A stretch of 64,000 bases of DNA from Vampirovibrionales bacterium (GTDB lineage Bacteria > Cyanobacteriota > Vampirovibrionia > Vampirovibrionales > Vampirovibrionaceae), in NCBI GenBank assembly GCA_029866025.1, contig JARXAD010000002.1, forward strand, positions 299,688 through 363,687, given 5' to 3'. Position 1 is the first letter of the stretch, and each line of letters opens with the position of its first letter. This document shows positions 27,140 through 36,471 of this stretch, in pieces. The translations under genes were made by a program, and so were the position numbers. Under the pieces are notes generated by a model. That model saw only the letters and a program-made list of their open reading frames with translations, searched no databases and was not told the DNA's origin.

Positions 27140-27217
27140 CCCCACTTTTTAAACTCGACTTTTTTGACTTTCCCCACTTTTTATTTTTTCTAGACACCAC
27201 GGTATGAGATTGTTGCC

Positions 27218-27619
27218 ATGATTAATGCTCCTTGTCATCGTTTTTTTAAAGCCACATTGCTTACCGCAACGGCCGCTATACTGCTGGGCCTGTTAGGGGT
27301 AAACGTCGGTTGGGCCAATAGTGCGCTGTTTTATGAATTGGACCTAACCCCCCAACAAACCCAAAGCATGCAAAAACTGGATGACCAATGGCAAGGGTCT
27401 TATTCTCAGTTGCAGCCCCAAATTGAGCAGGATCAAACCACCTTAAAGCGTCTTATTCAGGCCCCCAGTGCCAATTCGGAACAGGTGATGCACGTGCAAA
27501 ACCGCTTGCAGCGAAACCGAGACGCCTTGCACCAATCGGCTACGCGTATTTTTATGGAAAAAAAAGAGCGCCTCACCCCCGAGCAGCGTCAGCGTCTGCA
27601 TAAAATGATGGATCGATAA
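27218..27619 (+). CDS. Spy/CpxP-like periplasmic protein
   Basis: A signal peptide (LLTATAAILLGLLGVNVGWA, cut probably after GWA around residue 33) is followed by a helical body. The body starts with LTPQQTQSMQKLDDQW and ends with ERLTPEQRQRLHKMM; both carry the LTxxQ motif of Spy/CpxP/ZraP/CnrX proteins, which form helical hairpins that bind misfolded proteins or metals. Length 133 aa fits. It lies after the sigma and anti-sigma genes, like CnrX in the cobalt-nickel system, so it is a plausible periplasmic sensor for them (inference). Confidence 0.75.
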   Translation: MINAPCHRFFKATLLTATAAILLGLLGVNVGWANSALFYELDLTPQQTQSMQKLDDQWQGSYSQLQPQIEQDQTTLKRLIQAPSANSEQVMHVQNRLQRNRDALHQSATRIFMEKKERLTPEQRQRLHKMMDR

Positions 27620-27796
27620 TCCTTCTCTCCCATCAATGGATGATTTTAAGGGCCTAGAGCCCCCATTGGTTTAGGCCATTGGCTACACTGCCTTATAGAT
27701 GTGGGCATCGTGCTTGGTTTTTTCTGAACCTAAAAACAGAAAAACAGCAGCCCCGATTCGTGTGGTTCCCTTTACGCTGCTAGGATTTTGTGACCC

Positions 27797-28912
27797 ATGG
27801 CTGATATTGCTGCCATTCAAGATGCGATGAACCGCTTTGGCCAAGCCCTGTTTGGCACGGCGGCCACCAATCTTACCCTCATGCTCAATCAAGAGACGTC
27901 GTTGGCCACGGTAAATTTAGACGCTATTGACGCACTGGACAGCGTGATGGGCACCGCCACCGAGCCTTGGGGCACCGACACCCCAAAAATGGGCGTACCC
28001 ATGGTGATGAGTGGCGATGGGCTGAACGTGGATGGCGTTTTTTGGCTACGCAATAGCGATGCGGGCTACTTGGCCAATACCATGCTGGGGCAAGAAACCG
28101 CCGCCGATGCCGACACCGCCTTGGATGAGCTACAAACCAGCGCTATGGGAGAAATTTTTAGCCAGCTAATGACCGCCGCCCAAAACAGCTTGGCTGCCGT
28201 ATTGGGCTTAGACAGCCTAAAAAGTAGTGTGGCCAATGCCATTACCTACACCCAAGAGGATATTAGAGCCGCTGCCCCCCATTTATTGGCGCTGCCCTTT
28301 GTGCAAATGAAAGCGGTTTTAAAGTTGGCCGATGGCCGAAACGTGGAACTCCTCCTCTGGTTGTCCGATGAGGATGTGGACACCCTAGTGAAAGCCCTGA
28401 ATACCGCCGATACGGGAAGCAGTGCGTCTGTTCCCCCTCCATCGCCAGCAAGCAGTGCCGATACCTCTGCCATGCTAAGCGATGACGACATTATGGCGGC
28501 TTTTGCCAACATGGATAGTACCCCCACCACCACACCGCCGCCTGCGTCTCACTTGGGTGGGGGCGCCGCCAATGCGTCGGTCAAGGTGCAGCCGGTTCAA
28601 TTTGCGTCCTTTGATAACCAGCCGGATATGTACGGTGAAAACAACCGTAACCTAGAGCTAGTCATGGACGTGACCCTGAACCTGACGGTTCGGTTGGGGG
28701 AAACAGATTTGCCCTTAAAACAAGTGCTAGAGCTAACCCGTGGCAGCGTGGTGGAACTAAACCGCGTGGCCGGTGAGCCGGTGGATTTGTACGCCAACGG
28801 CAAACTGATTGCCAAAGGCGAGGTGGTGGTCATTGAAGACAACTTTGGTTTGCGCATTACCACCATAGTGTCGCCTGCTGAGCGCCTGCGCGAACTAGCC
28901 GCGGCCCATTAG
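27797..28912 (+). CDS. fliY: Flagellar motor switch protein FliY (CheC-like + SpoA)
   Basis: The N-terminal ~200 residues resemble a CheC-like domain (GEIFSQLMTAAQNSLAAVLG and LPFVQMKAVLKLADGRNVEL). A Pro/Ala/Ser linker at ~210-265 joins it to a SpoA/FliN domain: MDVTLNLTVRLGETDLPLKQ, ELTRGSVVELNR, and EVVVIEDNFGLRITTIVSP. This CheC-SpoA order is that of FliY, the FliN-type C-ring protein of Firmicutes and other phyla. AGGA lies 11 nt upstream of the ATG. Other flagellar genes are far away, so the cluster is scattered. The domain call is firm; whether CheC activity remains is unknown. Confidence 0.85.
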   Translation: MADIAAIQDAMNRFGQALFGTAATNLTLMLNQETSLATVNLDAIDALDSVMGTATEPWGTDTPKMGVPMVMSGDGLNVDGVFWLRNSDAGYLANTMLGQETAADADTALDELQTSAMGEIFSQLMTAAQNSLAAVLGLDSLKSSVANAITYTQEDIRAAAPHLLALPFVQMKAVLKLADGRNVELLLWLSDEDVDTLVKALNTADTGSSASVPPPSPASSADTSAMLSDDDIMAAFANMDSTPTTTPPPASHLGGGAANASVKVQPVQFASFDNQPDMYGENNRNLELVMDVTLNLTVRLGETDLPLKQVLELTRGSVVELNRVAGEPVDLYANGKLIAKGEVVVIEDNFGLRITTIVSPAERLRELAAAH

Positions 28913-28917
28913 CGTCA

Positions 28918-29448
28918 CTATTTTTTAGCCATTTCTTCTTCAACTCGGCGGTTTGCGGCTGCTATGGCTTCCTCTAGTGGCACCCCCTTTTCCACGTCCC
29001 GGTTTATTTGTGCCTGCTGCCCTAACCCTAAGTTCATTCTCCTCAAATTTCGCATATTAACAAGCCTAGCGTCTAATCCTTTCAGCCATTCGTCAAAAGA
29101 GGTTGCGCCAAATTGCACGTGGGCAAAGGGGCTGGTGGTGTGGTTGGCGGCAAAGGTTGTTTTTTTCTTGTTTTTTGGTCCTGTACCTAAACGTTGCTGC
29201 TCTTGGTCCCATGCTGCTACAGCTTCACTCGCCTTGGCTTGGCGGGCCGCCCAAGCAGCATCTCTCTGTACAAGATCAAGCAGGTCATACTGTTGGCCGT
29301 CTATTTCAACGCGCTGATTAGAACCGTTGCCTAAACTAAATGATATATCATCAGAAAAATCATATCTGCCAGTAAAGGTAGGCTTGGCTGGCAATATATT
29401 AAAGGTTCTCGGGGGGGGGGGCAACGGAGCTGATAAGCATGGGGGCAT
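28918..29448 (-). CDS. Hypothetical F-G-motif protein with a C11 tract at its 5' end
   Basis: About 175 aa, not recognised by family. The N-terminus reads through PAKPTFTGRYDFSDD, an F-x-G motif like those of other proteins here. The middle is charged and helical (AAWARQAKASEAVAAWDQEQ). Two starts exist. ATG 29448 is directly adjacent to AAGGAG (no spacer). ATG 29440, 8 nt downstream of AAGGAG (optimal), lies in another frame and ends after 13 codons (MLISSVAPPPENL). The two frames cross at C11 (29411-29421): with 10 C's the well-placed ATG would read MLISSVAPPPRTFNILPAKP and on into the body. In this sequence the gene may therefore be off, or phase-variable, or the tract mis-called. Confidence 0.6.
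   Translation of the reverse strand: MPPCLSAPLPPPPRTFNILPAKPTFTGRYDFSDDISFSLGNGSNQRVEIDGQQYDLLDLVQRDAAWAARQAKASEAVAAWDQEQQRLGTGPKNKKKTTFAANHTTSPFAHVQFGATSFDEWLKGLDARLVNMRNLRRMNLGLGQQAQINRDVEKGVPLEEAIAAANRRVEEEMAKK
29411..29421. repeat. Homopolymer G11 (C11 on the coding strand)
   Basis: Eleven identical bases inside the 5' coding region of the 28918-29448 gene. Runs of this length are prone to slipped-strand change in length. Confidence 0.9.
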
Positions 29449-29595
29449 CTCCTTATTAGCTTGGCTTAAGTATTAGGGGCAACGTTAATTGACAAGCGTA
29501 ACAAACCCCGTAAACCCATGCAATTGCCCACGCTTACCCCAAACAAATCCATCAAACACATCCCATTGCGATTACTGTTGCAACAAGGCCCCTAA

Positions 29596-29614
29596 TAAAA
29601 GCCCCGTTGGGGCT
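29596..29614 (-). terminator. Terminator of the HEAT-repeat gene
   Basis: AGCCCC GTT GGGGCT hairpin which, on the - strand, is followed by TTTTATT. The 5' arm overlaps the stop codon of the HEAT gene. The rest of 29449-29595 has no gene; it holds GCGTAACAAAC (29496-29506), a near-match to the TTGTWACAA motif. Confidence 0.7.
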
Positions 29615-30368
29615 AGTTCCAGTTGCGGGCAATTTTTTTAAGGGCCCACTTGGCGCGCTGGCTAATTTCAAGGGTGTTGGACTGCTCCGCCTGATGCAAT
29701 ATGGAAAGGACGCTGGGTGTGCGGGTGCCAATTTCTCCCAAGGCCCACACACACAAGGCCGTTAGGTTGGGCGTAATGGTAGGCGGGTGGGCCAAACCGG
29801 CTGCCACACAAGCAACCAGTGGCTCTAGGGCGTCATCGTTGCCCAGTTCACCCAGCTTCCAGGCCGCCACGCATTGGGCATCGTCGGCGCCTGTGGCTAA
29901 AATCGCTAACAAATGAGGCACGGCGGCTTGGCCGTATTGTCCCAAGGCTTCCGCTGCACTGTGGAACACGTCTAGATCTTCATCTTGCAAGGCCGCCACC
30001 ACCCAAGGAATGGTCTCTTCCACGCCCGTAAGGGCCAAGGCTAGCGGCGCGTAGCGGCGCAGCAATACGGTGTCATCGCTTTGCAAGGCATGGAGTTGCT
30101 CTAGCAGAGCGGCTTTTTGGCTGGCTGTCACACCCGCTAAAGGGTTTCCCGCCAGTTTGCCCAAGCTAATACCCACGCTGGCCCGCACATCGGCGGCATC
30201 GTTGTTGTTTTGCAACAGGGCCAGCAATAAATCAAAGTACTCGGGGGCATAGTCGTCTACCACACACAACAAGGCGTCCAAACGCTTGCCCGGCAGCAAT
30301 GTGGGATTGAGCAACATGGCCAAGGGGTCGTTGCCGGGGTCGCTGAGGGGTTCAAAGGTGATGTCCAC
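29613..30368 (-). CDS. HEAT-repeat protein
   Basis: Contains tandem HEAT-type helical repeats: RASVGISLGKLAG, LLRRYAPLALALTGVEETIP, VFHSAAEALGQYGQAAVPHL, QCVAAWKLGELGNDDALEPL and LTALCVWALGEIGT fit the A-L-G-xL pattern. Such proteins act as scaffolds or, in cyanobacteria, as bilin lyase relatives; the latter is unlikely here because no phycobilin genes are seen. Length 251 aa. The start is GTG 30368 (MDITFEPLSDPG), with a weak CAGG upstream. Function unknown. Confidence 0.8.
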   Translation of the reverse strand: MDITFEPLSDPGNDPLAMLLNPTLLPGKRLDALLCVVDDYAPEYFDLLLALLQNNNDAADVRASVGISLGKLAGNPLAGVTASQKAALLEQLHALQSDDTVLLRRYAPLALALTGVEETIPWVVAALQDEDLDVFHSAAEALGQYGQAAVPHLLAILATGADDAQCVAAWKLGELGNDDALEPLVACVAAGLAHPPTITPNLTALCVWALGEIGTRTPSVLSILHQAEQSNTLEISQRAKWALKKIARNWN

Positions 30369-30516
30369 GCCTGTTCAATGCCTGTTTGTCTGACAATTCA
30401 CAACGTTTAGTGCATTCTACCAAGCAGTGCCTACTCTTCAGGCCTTTCCATCTTGGTCGATACCATTATTATAACGTAACCGATATAATGGACGCCTTGT
30501 TAAGGGTCATCACACT

Positions 30517-32640
30517 ATGACGGATTTTTTCCATCGTTCCGCCATCGGGTTGAGTTGTGGTTCACCTCGCACCGTTAAAACGCTGCTTGCCACCGTGTTG
30601 CTAGCCCTGCTATGGTGCCCCAGCCTTGTATTGCTTGCCAATGCAGCGCCCACCAAAACATTGGTGGCTTCCAGTGCGCTTCAGCCTGCCTTACACCCAA
30701 CGTTACCTTTGCCCAGCAAGCCAGCAACCACTACAACGGGTGACCCCTTACTGGATGATGGCCTAATGGTAGACAATGCCCCCGTAACAGGTGGCGTTAG
30801 CACCACTGATGCCGACATTGAAGCCTTTTCTAGCATTGTGCCTACCAAAAACGGCATGCCCGCCTACCCATCGTTGTTGGCTATTCGCCGCACCAACACG
30901 GGAAATCCCTTGCTAGTAGCCAAAACAGGGGCTCAGTTGCACCGATGGGTTGAAGACGCCCTCAACACCGCCGTAGCGTTACAGTTACCCTTGGATATCA
31001 CCACGGTGGAAGAATACCGCATGACGGGAGAATCCGCTCTGCGTCAATCCAAGCAAGCCTTTGCCCAAGGCAAACATTCAGAAGGGCGCTACTATGCCGA
31101 CCAAGGCCTGCAAGCGTATGCAGATGCCTTGCGCTTGGTGATGCCATCAGCAGCGGTGGAAGCCCGCGCCATTTGGTTGGATCGCAAAAGCATCGTCAAT
31201 ACAGGGTCTCCTGAGGGGTTACGGAAACTCATTCGCCAATTGGCCAGTACCGGCATTAACGTAGTGTATTTTGAAACCGTCAACGCAGGCTACCCCATTT
31301 ACCCCAGCCATTTGGTGGCCCAAAACCCTCTCATTCAGGGGTGGGATCCACTGGCCGTGGCGGTGGAGGAGTCTCACAAGCAGGGAATGGAGCTGCATGC
31401 ATGGGTGTGGGCCTTTGCTGTAGGCAACACACGCCACAATCCACTGGTGGATCAACCTTACGATTATCCCGGCCCTATTTTAAGCAAACTGGGTACCAGC
31501 ATGGCCATGCAAATGGCCAATGGCAGCATCATGCCCCCTCGTCAAACGGAATATTGGTTAAGCCCTGGAAACCCCGAAGCCCGAACCTTTTTAAAAACCC
31601 TGTTTAAAGAGATTGTGACCCAGTACGCCGTGGATGGCGTGCAGCTGGATTACATCCGCTATCCGTTTCAGTTTGGCAATGGGCAAGCGGGATATGACTA
31701 CGCCAGCCGCAAAGCGTTTTACCAGGCCACTGGCCACCCCATGCCCGCCACCGCAACCACCGAGCTGATTCAGTGGAAAACAGCCCAAGTCTCTCAATTC
31801 GTCAAAGAAGTGTCTGGCGAACTAAAAGCCGTTCGGCCGGGGCTCATTTTATCGGCGGCTGTGTTCCCCTTACCGCGCTCACGTCGCTTGCAAGCCATTC
31901 AGCAAGATTGGGAAACATGGACTGCCAAGGGTTGGGTGGATACCTTAAGCCCTATGATTTACACCACGTCTCCCCAATTGTTTGAGGCCTCCGTGGCCTC
32001 TATTGTGAATGCCACTCATGGCAAAACACCCATTTATCCGGGGGTAGCGGCCTTTCGGCTAGATGCCTTACAACTGGTCAACCATTTGCAACAAGCTCAG
32101 GGCGGTGGTAGCGCCGGCGTTACCCTGTTTGCCCACACCCACGTGGATGATGAGAAACAAGCCTTGCTAAAAAGTGGCCCCTACAAACAAGCCAGCGCCT
32201 TGCAGCCGCATCAGGCCACCGTTAGCAATGTTGCTCCCATTGTGTCTCAACGCATTGCCTTGATGGGACGGTTACTCAATGCGCCTTCCAGTAGTCCTAC
32301 CGCTCAAGCCAAAATCGCACAAACACTGTTAGCCCAGCTGCAAGAACAGCTAGAATCAGGGCAGCCTGCATCCCCCCAAGCCATGGCTAGTATTCAACAG
32401 CAGCTACAACCCTGGCTAACCAATGGCCAACGACCCTATCAAGCAGCGCTCTTGGCCCAATGGAACCAAGATGTTCGCCAAGCCAACCGATTTTTACGCC
32501 CCAGCAGCAACGTGCAGGTAGCCAGCAATACATTGGTAGGCATTGCCGAGGAGCAGAAACCCTCCTCCCAGCCTCCTGTCAAGGTACCAACCCACTGCCT
32601 CCACAATAACAAACCATCTGAACTCCAAGGGCATTGTTAA
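30517..32640 (+). CDS. Secreted glycosyl hydrolase-like 10 (GHL10) protein
   Basis: N-terminal hydrophobic signal (LLATVLLALLWCPSLVLLAN, cut probably near residue 44) directs export. The catalytic (beta/alpha)8 domain of the GHL10 family (PF02638) spans ~210-510: ARAIWLDRKSIVNTG, INVVYFETVNAGYPIYPSH, MELHAWVWAFAVGN, DGVQLDYIRYPFQF and WVDTLSPMIYTT. Family members are predicted glycosidases acting on cell-wall polysaccharides; the substrate is unknown. The C-terminal ~170 residues are Gln/Ala-rich and helical. A TATAAT at 30484 may be the -10 box. There is no neighbour of related function. Confidence 0.85.
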   Translation: MTDFFHRSAIGLSCGSPRTVKTLLATVLLALLWCPSLVLLANAAPTKTLVASSALQPALHPTLPLPSKPATTTTGDPLLDDGLMVDNAPVTGGVSTTDADIEAFSSIVPTKNGMPAYPSLLAIRRTNTGNPLLVAKTGAQLHRWVEDALNTAVALQLPLDITTVEEYRMTGESALRQSKQAFAQGKHSEGRYYADQGLQAYADALRLVMPSAAVEARAIWLDRKSIVNTGSPEGLRKLIRQLASTGINVVYFETVNAGYPIYPSHLVAQNPLIQGWDPLAVAVEESHKQGMELHAWVWAFAVGNTRHNPLVDQPYDYPGPILSKLGTSMAMQMANGSIMPPRQTEYWLSPGNPEARTFLKTLFKEIVTQYAVDGVQLDYIRYPFQFGNGQAGYDYASRKAFYQATGHPMPATATTELIQWKTAQVSQFVKEVSGELKAVRPGLILSAAVFPLPRSRRLQAIQQDWETWTAKGWVDTLSPMIYTTSPQLFEASVASIVNATHGKTPIYPGVAAFRLDALQLVNHLQQAQGGGSAGVTLFAHTHVDDEKQALLKSGPYKQASALQPHQATVSNVAPIVSQRIALMGRLLNAPSSSPTAQAKIAQTLLAQLQEQLESGQPASPQAMASIQQQLQPWLTNGQRPYQAALLAQWNQDVRQANRFLRPSSNVQVASNTLVGIAEEQKPSSQPPVKVPTHCLHNNKPSELQGHC

Positions 32641-32641
32641 G

Positions 32642-32651
32642 TTTGTTACAA
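32642..32651. promoter_or_regulatory. TTTGTTACAA palindromic motif, copy 3
   Basis: Two bases after the stop of the GHL10 gene and about 130 bp before the 617-aa gene. On the + strand it extends to TGTTACAATA, like an extended -10 box. Confidence 0.4.
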
Positions 32652-32780
32652 TATGATTTCTCCCAGCGTCTTCAGCTGTGTGGAGGAGGGGTAAGCCTTG
32701 CCAGCAATGATAGGATGAGATCCTCATCGTGGTTTTACTCCCATCATAAGTGAACGGCTATTGATGGTTGGCTGCTGTGC

Positions 32781-34634
32781 TTGTTGGTGTCGATAGGGCT
32801 TGGGCCCTTAGCAAAAAGAGAGTCTCCGTTGGAGCTGTTAAGCCCTTCCATGCCTCCTGAGCCTGTGGCTTCCTCTCCCATAACACCGGAGGGCTTACTG
32901 ACAGATGGACTAGCTTTAACAGGAGAAGCGGGCATTGAGTTAGCCATCCAACAATCCGTAGCAACCGTACAAAAAGGCTTGCAGGGTCAACATTCACAAA
33001 CATTTTCACCCGTCCTTATTCCAGCCCTTTGGCCAGCGTCTGAAACCCTTACCTACACACTACATACCTTGGCCGAGCAAATTTGGGCGTCGTTGGCCAT
33101 ACAGGCGCCTCCGCCAGGAACCTTGGCGGATCCTTCCAAAAAAGAACTTTCACCAGAGGTTTCTGTTGACTTTGAAGTCTATCAGGCAGCCCTAAAAGGC
33201 TTGGCCAGCGTTAAAACCGCCTGGCTCAATCATACCGCCTTGTGCAAACCACTGGCCTTGGCTACTTTTGGCCTCACTCGCGCTTCGGTTTTAATGGAAA
33301 TCGATACCCCACTGTGGCTAGGGGATTGGTGCCGCCAGGTTGCCCTATTAAGGCCTTGTGTTCTTCGTTTAACCGCCGCCTTGGGACGAAGCCTTCCCAC
33401 ACTGGTTGCGCGGTGGCTTGCCTTATCAGCACCCATTTTATACGCCTGGCATTACCCCGATTCGGCGACCCATGCAGGGCAAGTCAGCCGCCTTTGTGTG
33501 AAAACCTCTCTTAAACTAGGGCAAATGCCCGCCCAGCAGCTGCAAGCCTTACTAGTGGGTTGGGCTCACGATCCCAAACTAGACACCGCTTTGTCTATTG
33601 ATAATGTGGCCACCCATCCCATTGTGGCTTCTGCCCTGGCAGGGCTTTGGCTTAACGAACAGGTTCTTAACCAGTCATTGGATCAAATTTTTCCTCTTGC
33701 TGCCGAACGGCACTTATGGCAAAGCGGCTTAATGGCTGCCCTCACCATCAATAACGATTCCCGCTACGTAACGGAGCAGCTTATTGCGCCAGCCTTGATG
33801 AATCAACTGGGTCAAAAAGGCTCCCCTGAAATGGCAGCCTCCTTTTCAAACCGTCTCATGGCGCGTTTTACCGCCACCTCTCATGGCGCCCCATTGCCCG
33901 AGCTTTCTACCAACTTACAGCAAGCTTTAGCCACCACCCACTTGGACAGTGGCCTCATTGGGCTGGATAAAGTTCTATGGAAAAAGCTGACTGCCGAAGA
34001 ACCTGGAGCAGAAACATTGTATGAAAGCATCTGCAACGGCGCTGTGCCAGAATCGGCCCTCAACCAATGGCACAAGCGCATACAAGAGCAAGTGATTGAA
34101 GAACCGATTCTTATTCATTGGCCGGTCACAGGGTTGGCCTTAATGGCACACCACCAAGGCATTGCAGAAGCTGGGCAGCCCACGGCCTTATGCCTAGCGT
34201 TAAGCGACCCTCTGCTATTAAGCCCTCATAAAATTTTACAGGCCCGCCCAGCCCAAGAACCCTTACTGGAACGACTGCGATCTTACGTACAGTCGATTCG
34301 GGAAAACGTAGCAGGATTACCCTTGCTGCCGGGCAGTAACCACGTCAACAAAATGGGTCCTCAATGGCATCGCACCATTCAGCAAGTGATTGCCAGCACC
34401 TTGGCATCTCTGACTCATGAAGAGTCTTTGCTGGTGACCCTAGAAAACGCTTCCGCCGCCGAGAGCATGGGAGATCCAGGTAGTTCGTGGGATACGTTGC
34501 TATCAGAACGGGCTTGGGGGGCGTGGGGCACCTGCACCGATGACTTGCAGCCTCAAACCCTAGTACACGTGTGCAAAGTACTGGAACACCAATACCTACA
34601 ATGGGTAGAGCCCCTACTGGTGGATGGGCGTTAA
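32781..34634 (+). CDS. Hypothetical 617-aa protein
   Basis: Not recognised. The protein is all-helical in appearance, Ala/Leu-rich and lacks a signal peptide or clear membrane helix. Segments such as VALLRPCVLRLTAALGRSL and LAALLVG-type stretches are hydrophobic but interrupted by charges. The frame opens with TTG 32781; ATG 32850 (MPPEPVASSP) is an alternative start and neither has a good ribosome site. The Pro-rich part at residues 22-40 looks like an unstructured leader. The gene stands between GHL10 and a convergent Gln-rich protein. Codon use matches the neighbours. A lineage-specific role is inferred only from the lack of recognisable motifs. Confidence 0.6.
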   Translation: MLVSIGLGPLAKRESPLELLSPSMPPEPVASSPITPEGLLTDGLALTGEAGIELAIQQSVATVQKGLQGQHSQTFSPVLIPALWPASETLTYTLHTLAEQIWASLAIQAPPPGTLADPSKKELSPEVSVDFEVYQAALKGLASVKTAWLNHTALCKPLALATFGLTRASVLMEIDTPLWLGDWCRQVALLRPCVLRLTAALGRSLPTLVARWLALSAPILYAWHYPDSATHAGQVSRLCVKTSLKLGQMPAQQLQALLVGWAHDPKLDTALSIDNVATHPIVASALAGLWLNEQVLNQSLDQIFPLAAERHLWQSGLMAALTINNDSRYVTEQLIAPALMNQLGQKGSPEMAASFSNRLMARFTATSHGAPLPELSTNLQQALATTHLDSGLIGLDKVLWKKLTAEEPGAETLYESICNGAVPESALNQWHKRIQEQVIEEPILIHWPVTGLALMAHHQGIAEAGQPTALCLALSDPLLLSPHKILQARPAQEPLLERLRSYVQSIRENVAGLPLLPGSNHVNKMGPQWHRTIQQVIASTLASLTHEESLLVTLENASAAESMGDPGSSWDTLLSERAWGAWGTCTDDLQPQTLVHVCKVLEHQYLQWVEPLLVDGR

Positions 34635-34665
34635 CGTTTTTGGACAACCCGTACTTAAAAAGTAT

Positions 34666-35091
34666 TTAGCTGTCTAAAATACCGCCAATGCCCGACACTC
34701 CCGAATCCAAAGCCGAGCTGGCGCGAGTGGCTTGTTGCTGCTGAGCCTGCTGTTGCTGGGCTCGCAGTTGCATCATTTGAAACTGCTGCAACATGACTTG
34801 CATCATGCGCACTTGGTAGGTTTGCACATCGGCTTGGTATACAGCCACCGCCTGCTGATAGGCTGTATTGGCTGCTGCGTCTGTGGAATCGGCGGGGGGT
34901 GTAGGGGCCTTAGGAGCTGTGGGGGGGGTATAGCCGTTCACACCGTTAACGCCCGATTGTTGACCCAAAATGGATCCAAACAGACCACTGCTGCTGGGCT
35001 CTTTTAAGCCAATTTGTTCGGGCAGCACATTAATGCCAGCCCCGCGCAACAAGGCGTATTGGCCTACTTTAAGCAATTGAGACAGTGACAT
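34666..35091 (-). CDS. Gln-rich hypothetical protein
   Basis: 141 aa, not recognised. It starts MSLSQLLKVGQYALLRGAGI. The middle is Pro/Ala-rich (TPPTAPKAPTPPADST) and the C-terminal third is a helical Gln/Met-rich segment (QQFQMMQLRAQQQQAQQQQ) that may form a coiled coil. LFGSILGQQ near residue 37 has an F-G pair, but the resemblance to the N-terminal F-G motif is weak. Start ATG 35091; the upstream 160 bp carry nothing clear. Confidence 0.55.
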   Translation of the reverse strand: MSLSQLLKVGQYALLRGAGINVLPEQIGLKEPSSSGLFGSILGQQSGVNGVNGYTPPTAPKAPTPPADSTDAAANTAYQQAVAVYQADVQTYQVRMMQVMLQQFQMMQLRAQQQQAQQQQATRASSALDSGVSGIGGILDS

Positions 35092-35254
35092 AACAACAAT
35101 CCTTCACAAATACGAATGGCTACCGTTGGTATCGACCCAAATGGTCTGCAACTTAAAAACGGAAACTCAAGGATCTGGCAGCCGTGCTGATTGAGTGTAA
35201 TGATGCTTGGCATGATTGCCACCTTGTTTTATCGATGACTCATAATGCACCGCC

Positions 35255-36340
35255 ATGACCGACCTCTTTTCTCTGGATAGTTACGATTACCCTCTCCCTC
35301 ATGATCGTATTGCCCGCTACCCCTTAGCGCAGCGAGATCACTCTAAAATGCTGGTGGTAAATCGCGCCACACGATCCTTTGCTCATCATACTTTTGCCGA
35401 ATTGCCCCAATTTTTAGCTCCCAACGATGTTGTGGTGATGAACAACACCCGTGTGTTGCCCTGCCGCCTGTACGCCAAGCGCATCAAGGCCGACGGCACC
35501 TGTTTTACCGGCGCCGTGGCGCTGCTGTTTTTACACCCCGTGGAAAAAACCAGTGACGGCTTACCGCAGTGGCGAGTACTGATGAAGCCCGCTAAAAAAC
35601 TGCCGGTTGGCAGTCGCATTCAATTAGACAATCATGCCTCGACCCTCACCGTCACCGATTATCGAGGCAATGGCGAAGGGGTGGTGAGTGTTCATTTGGC
35701 CAATGGCGTGGCCTGTGTTGAAGATTTGCTCCAGCATGCTGGCGAAATGCCTATTCCTCCCTATCTCAATCGCCATGCAGAAGCCTCCGACACCACCCAG
35801 TATCAAACAGTGTTTGCCAAGGTACCAGGGTCTCAGGCAGCGCCCACGGCAGGACTCCACTTTACCCCTGAAGTACTAGCCACTTTGGATGAACAGGGCA
35901 TTACTCGCGCGGAAGTTACGCTCACTGTGAGTATTGGGACTTTTCGCGAAGTGCAAACCGATAATATTTTAAACCACACCATGGATGGCGAATGGTACAC
36001 CGTTGACAATAGTGCTGCCCAAGCCATTACTGCTTGCAAGTCAACAAACGGTAAAGTACTGGCTATTGGCACCACTGTGGCCAAAACCTTAGAAACAGTA
36101 GCCAAAGAACACGACGGCACCATTGTGCCCCAATCGGGAGAAAGCAAACTGTTTATTGTGCCGGGGTTTGAGTTTAAAGCCGTGGACCGGCTACTCACGA
36201 ATTTTCACATGCCAAAATCCACGCTACTCATGCTAGTCAGCGCCTTTGCAGATTACGACCTGATGATGGCCGCCTACCAAGAAGCCTTGGCCCACAACTA
36301 CCGGTTTTACAGCTACGGCGACTGCATGCTCATTCTCTGA
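35255..36340 (+). CDS. queA: S-adenosylmethionine:tRNA ribosyltransferase-isomerase
   Basis: QueA adds the ribosyl of SAM to preQ1 in tRNA, giving epoxyqueuosine. The N-terminus FSLDSYDYPLPHDRIARYP and PLAQRDHSKMLVVNR is diagnostic, followed by VVVMNNTRVLPCRLYAKR, YQTVFAKVPGSQAAPTAGLH, VSIGTFREVQTDN and LTNFHMPKSTLLMLVSAFAD. Length 361 aa is usual. The ATG has no strong ribosome site. It appears monocistronic; no tgt gene is in the window. Confidence 0.96.
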   Translation: MTDLFSLDSYDYPLPHDRIARYPLAQRDHSKMLVVNRATRSFAHHTFAELPQFLAPNDVVVMNNTRVLPCRLYAKRIKADGTCFTGAVALLFLHPVEKTSDGLPQWRVLMKPAKKLPVGSRIQLDNHASTLTVTDYRGNGEGVVSVHLANGVACVEDLLQHAGEMPIPPYLNRHAEASDTTQYQTVFAKVPGSQAAPTAGLHFTPEVLATLDEQGITRAEVTLTVSIGTFREVQTDNILNHTMDGEWYTVDNSAAQAITACKSTNGKVLAIGTTVAKTLETVAKEHDGTIVPQSGESKLFIVPGFEFKAVDRLLTNFHMPKSTLLMLVSAFADYDLMMAAYQEALAHNYRFYSYGDCMLIL

Positions 36341-36368
36341 AGCTCTTATGGGCACCCTCAATGTATCA

Positions 36369-36381
36369 TTTTGTAACAAAA
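36369..36381. promoter_or_regulatory. TTTTGTAACAAAA palindrome, copy 4
   Basis: The longest copy of the motif: 13 bases symmetric about an A. It lies 29 bp after queA and 43 bp before the earliest start of the next gene. Confidence 0.45.
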
Positions 36382-36471
36382 TAGCCTTGCCAAGAAGTTC
36401 TCTAACAGAGAATGGCTTTCAGGGGCTTTTATCATCATGAGTTAGAGCCCCCAAAGCCCTTGGTTTCTGCT

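Noticed and set aside
30484-30489. TATAAT before the GHL10 gene as a full sigma-70 promoter
   Set aside because: No matching -35 box at 16-18 bp; kept only as a note in the gene entry.
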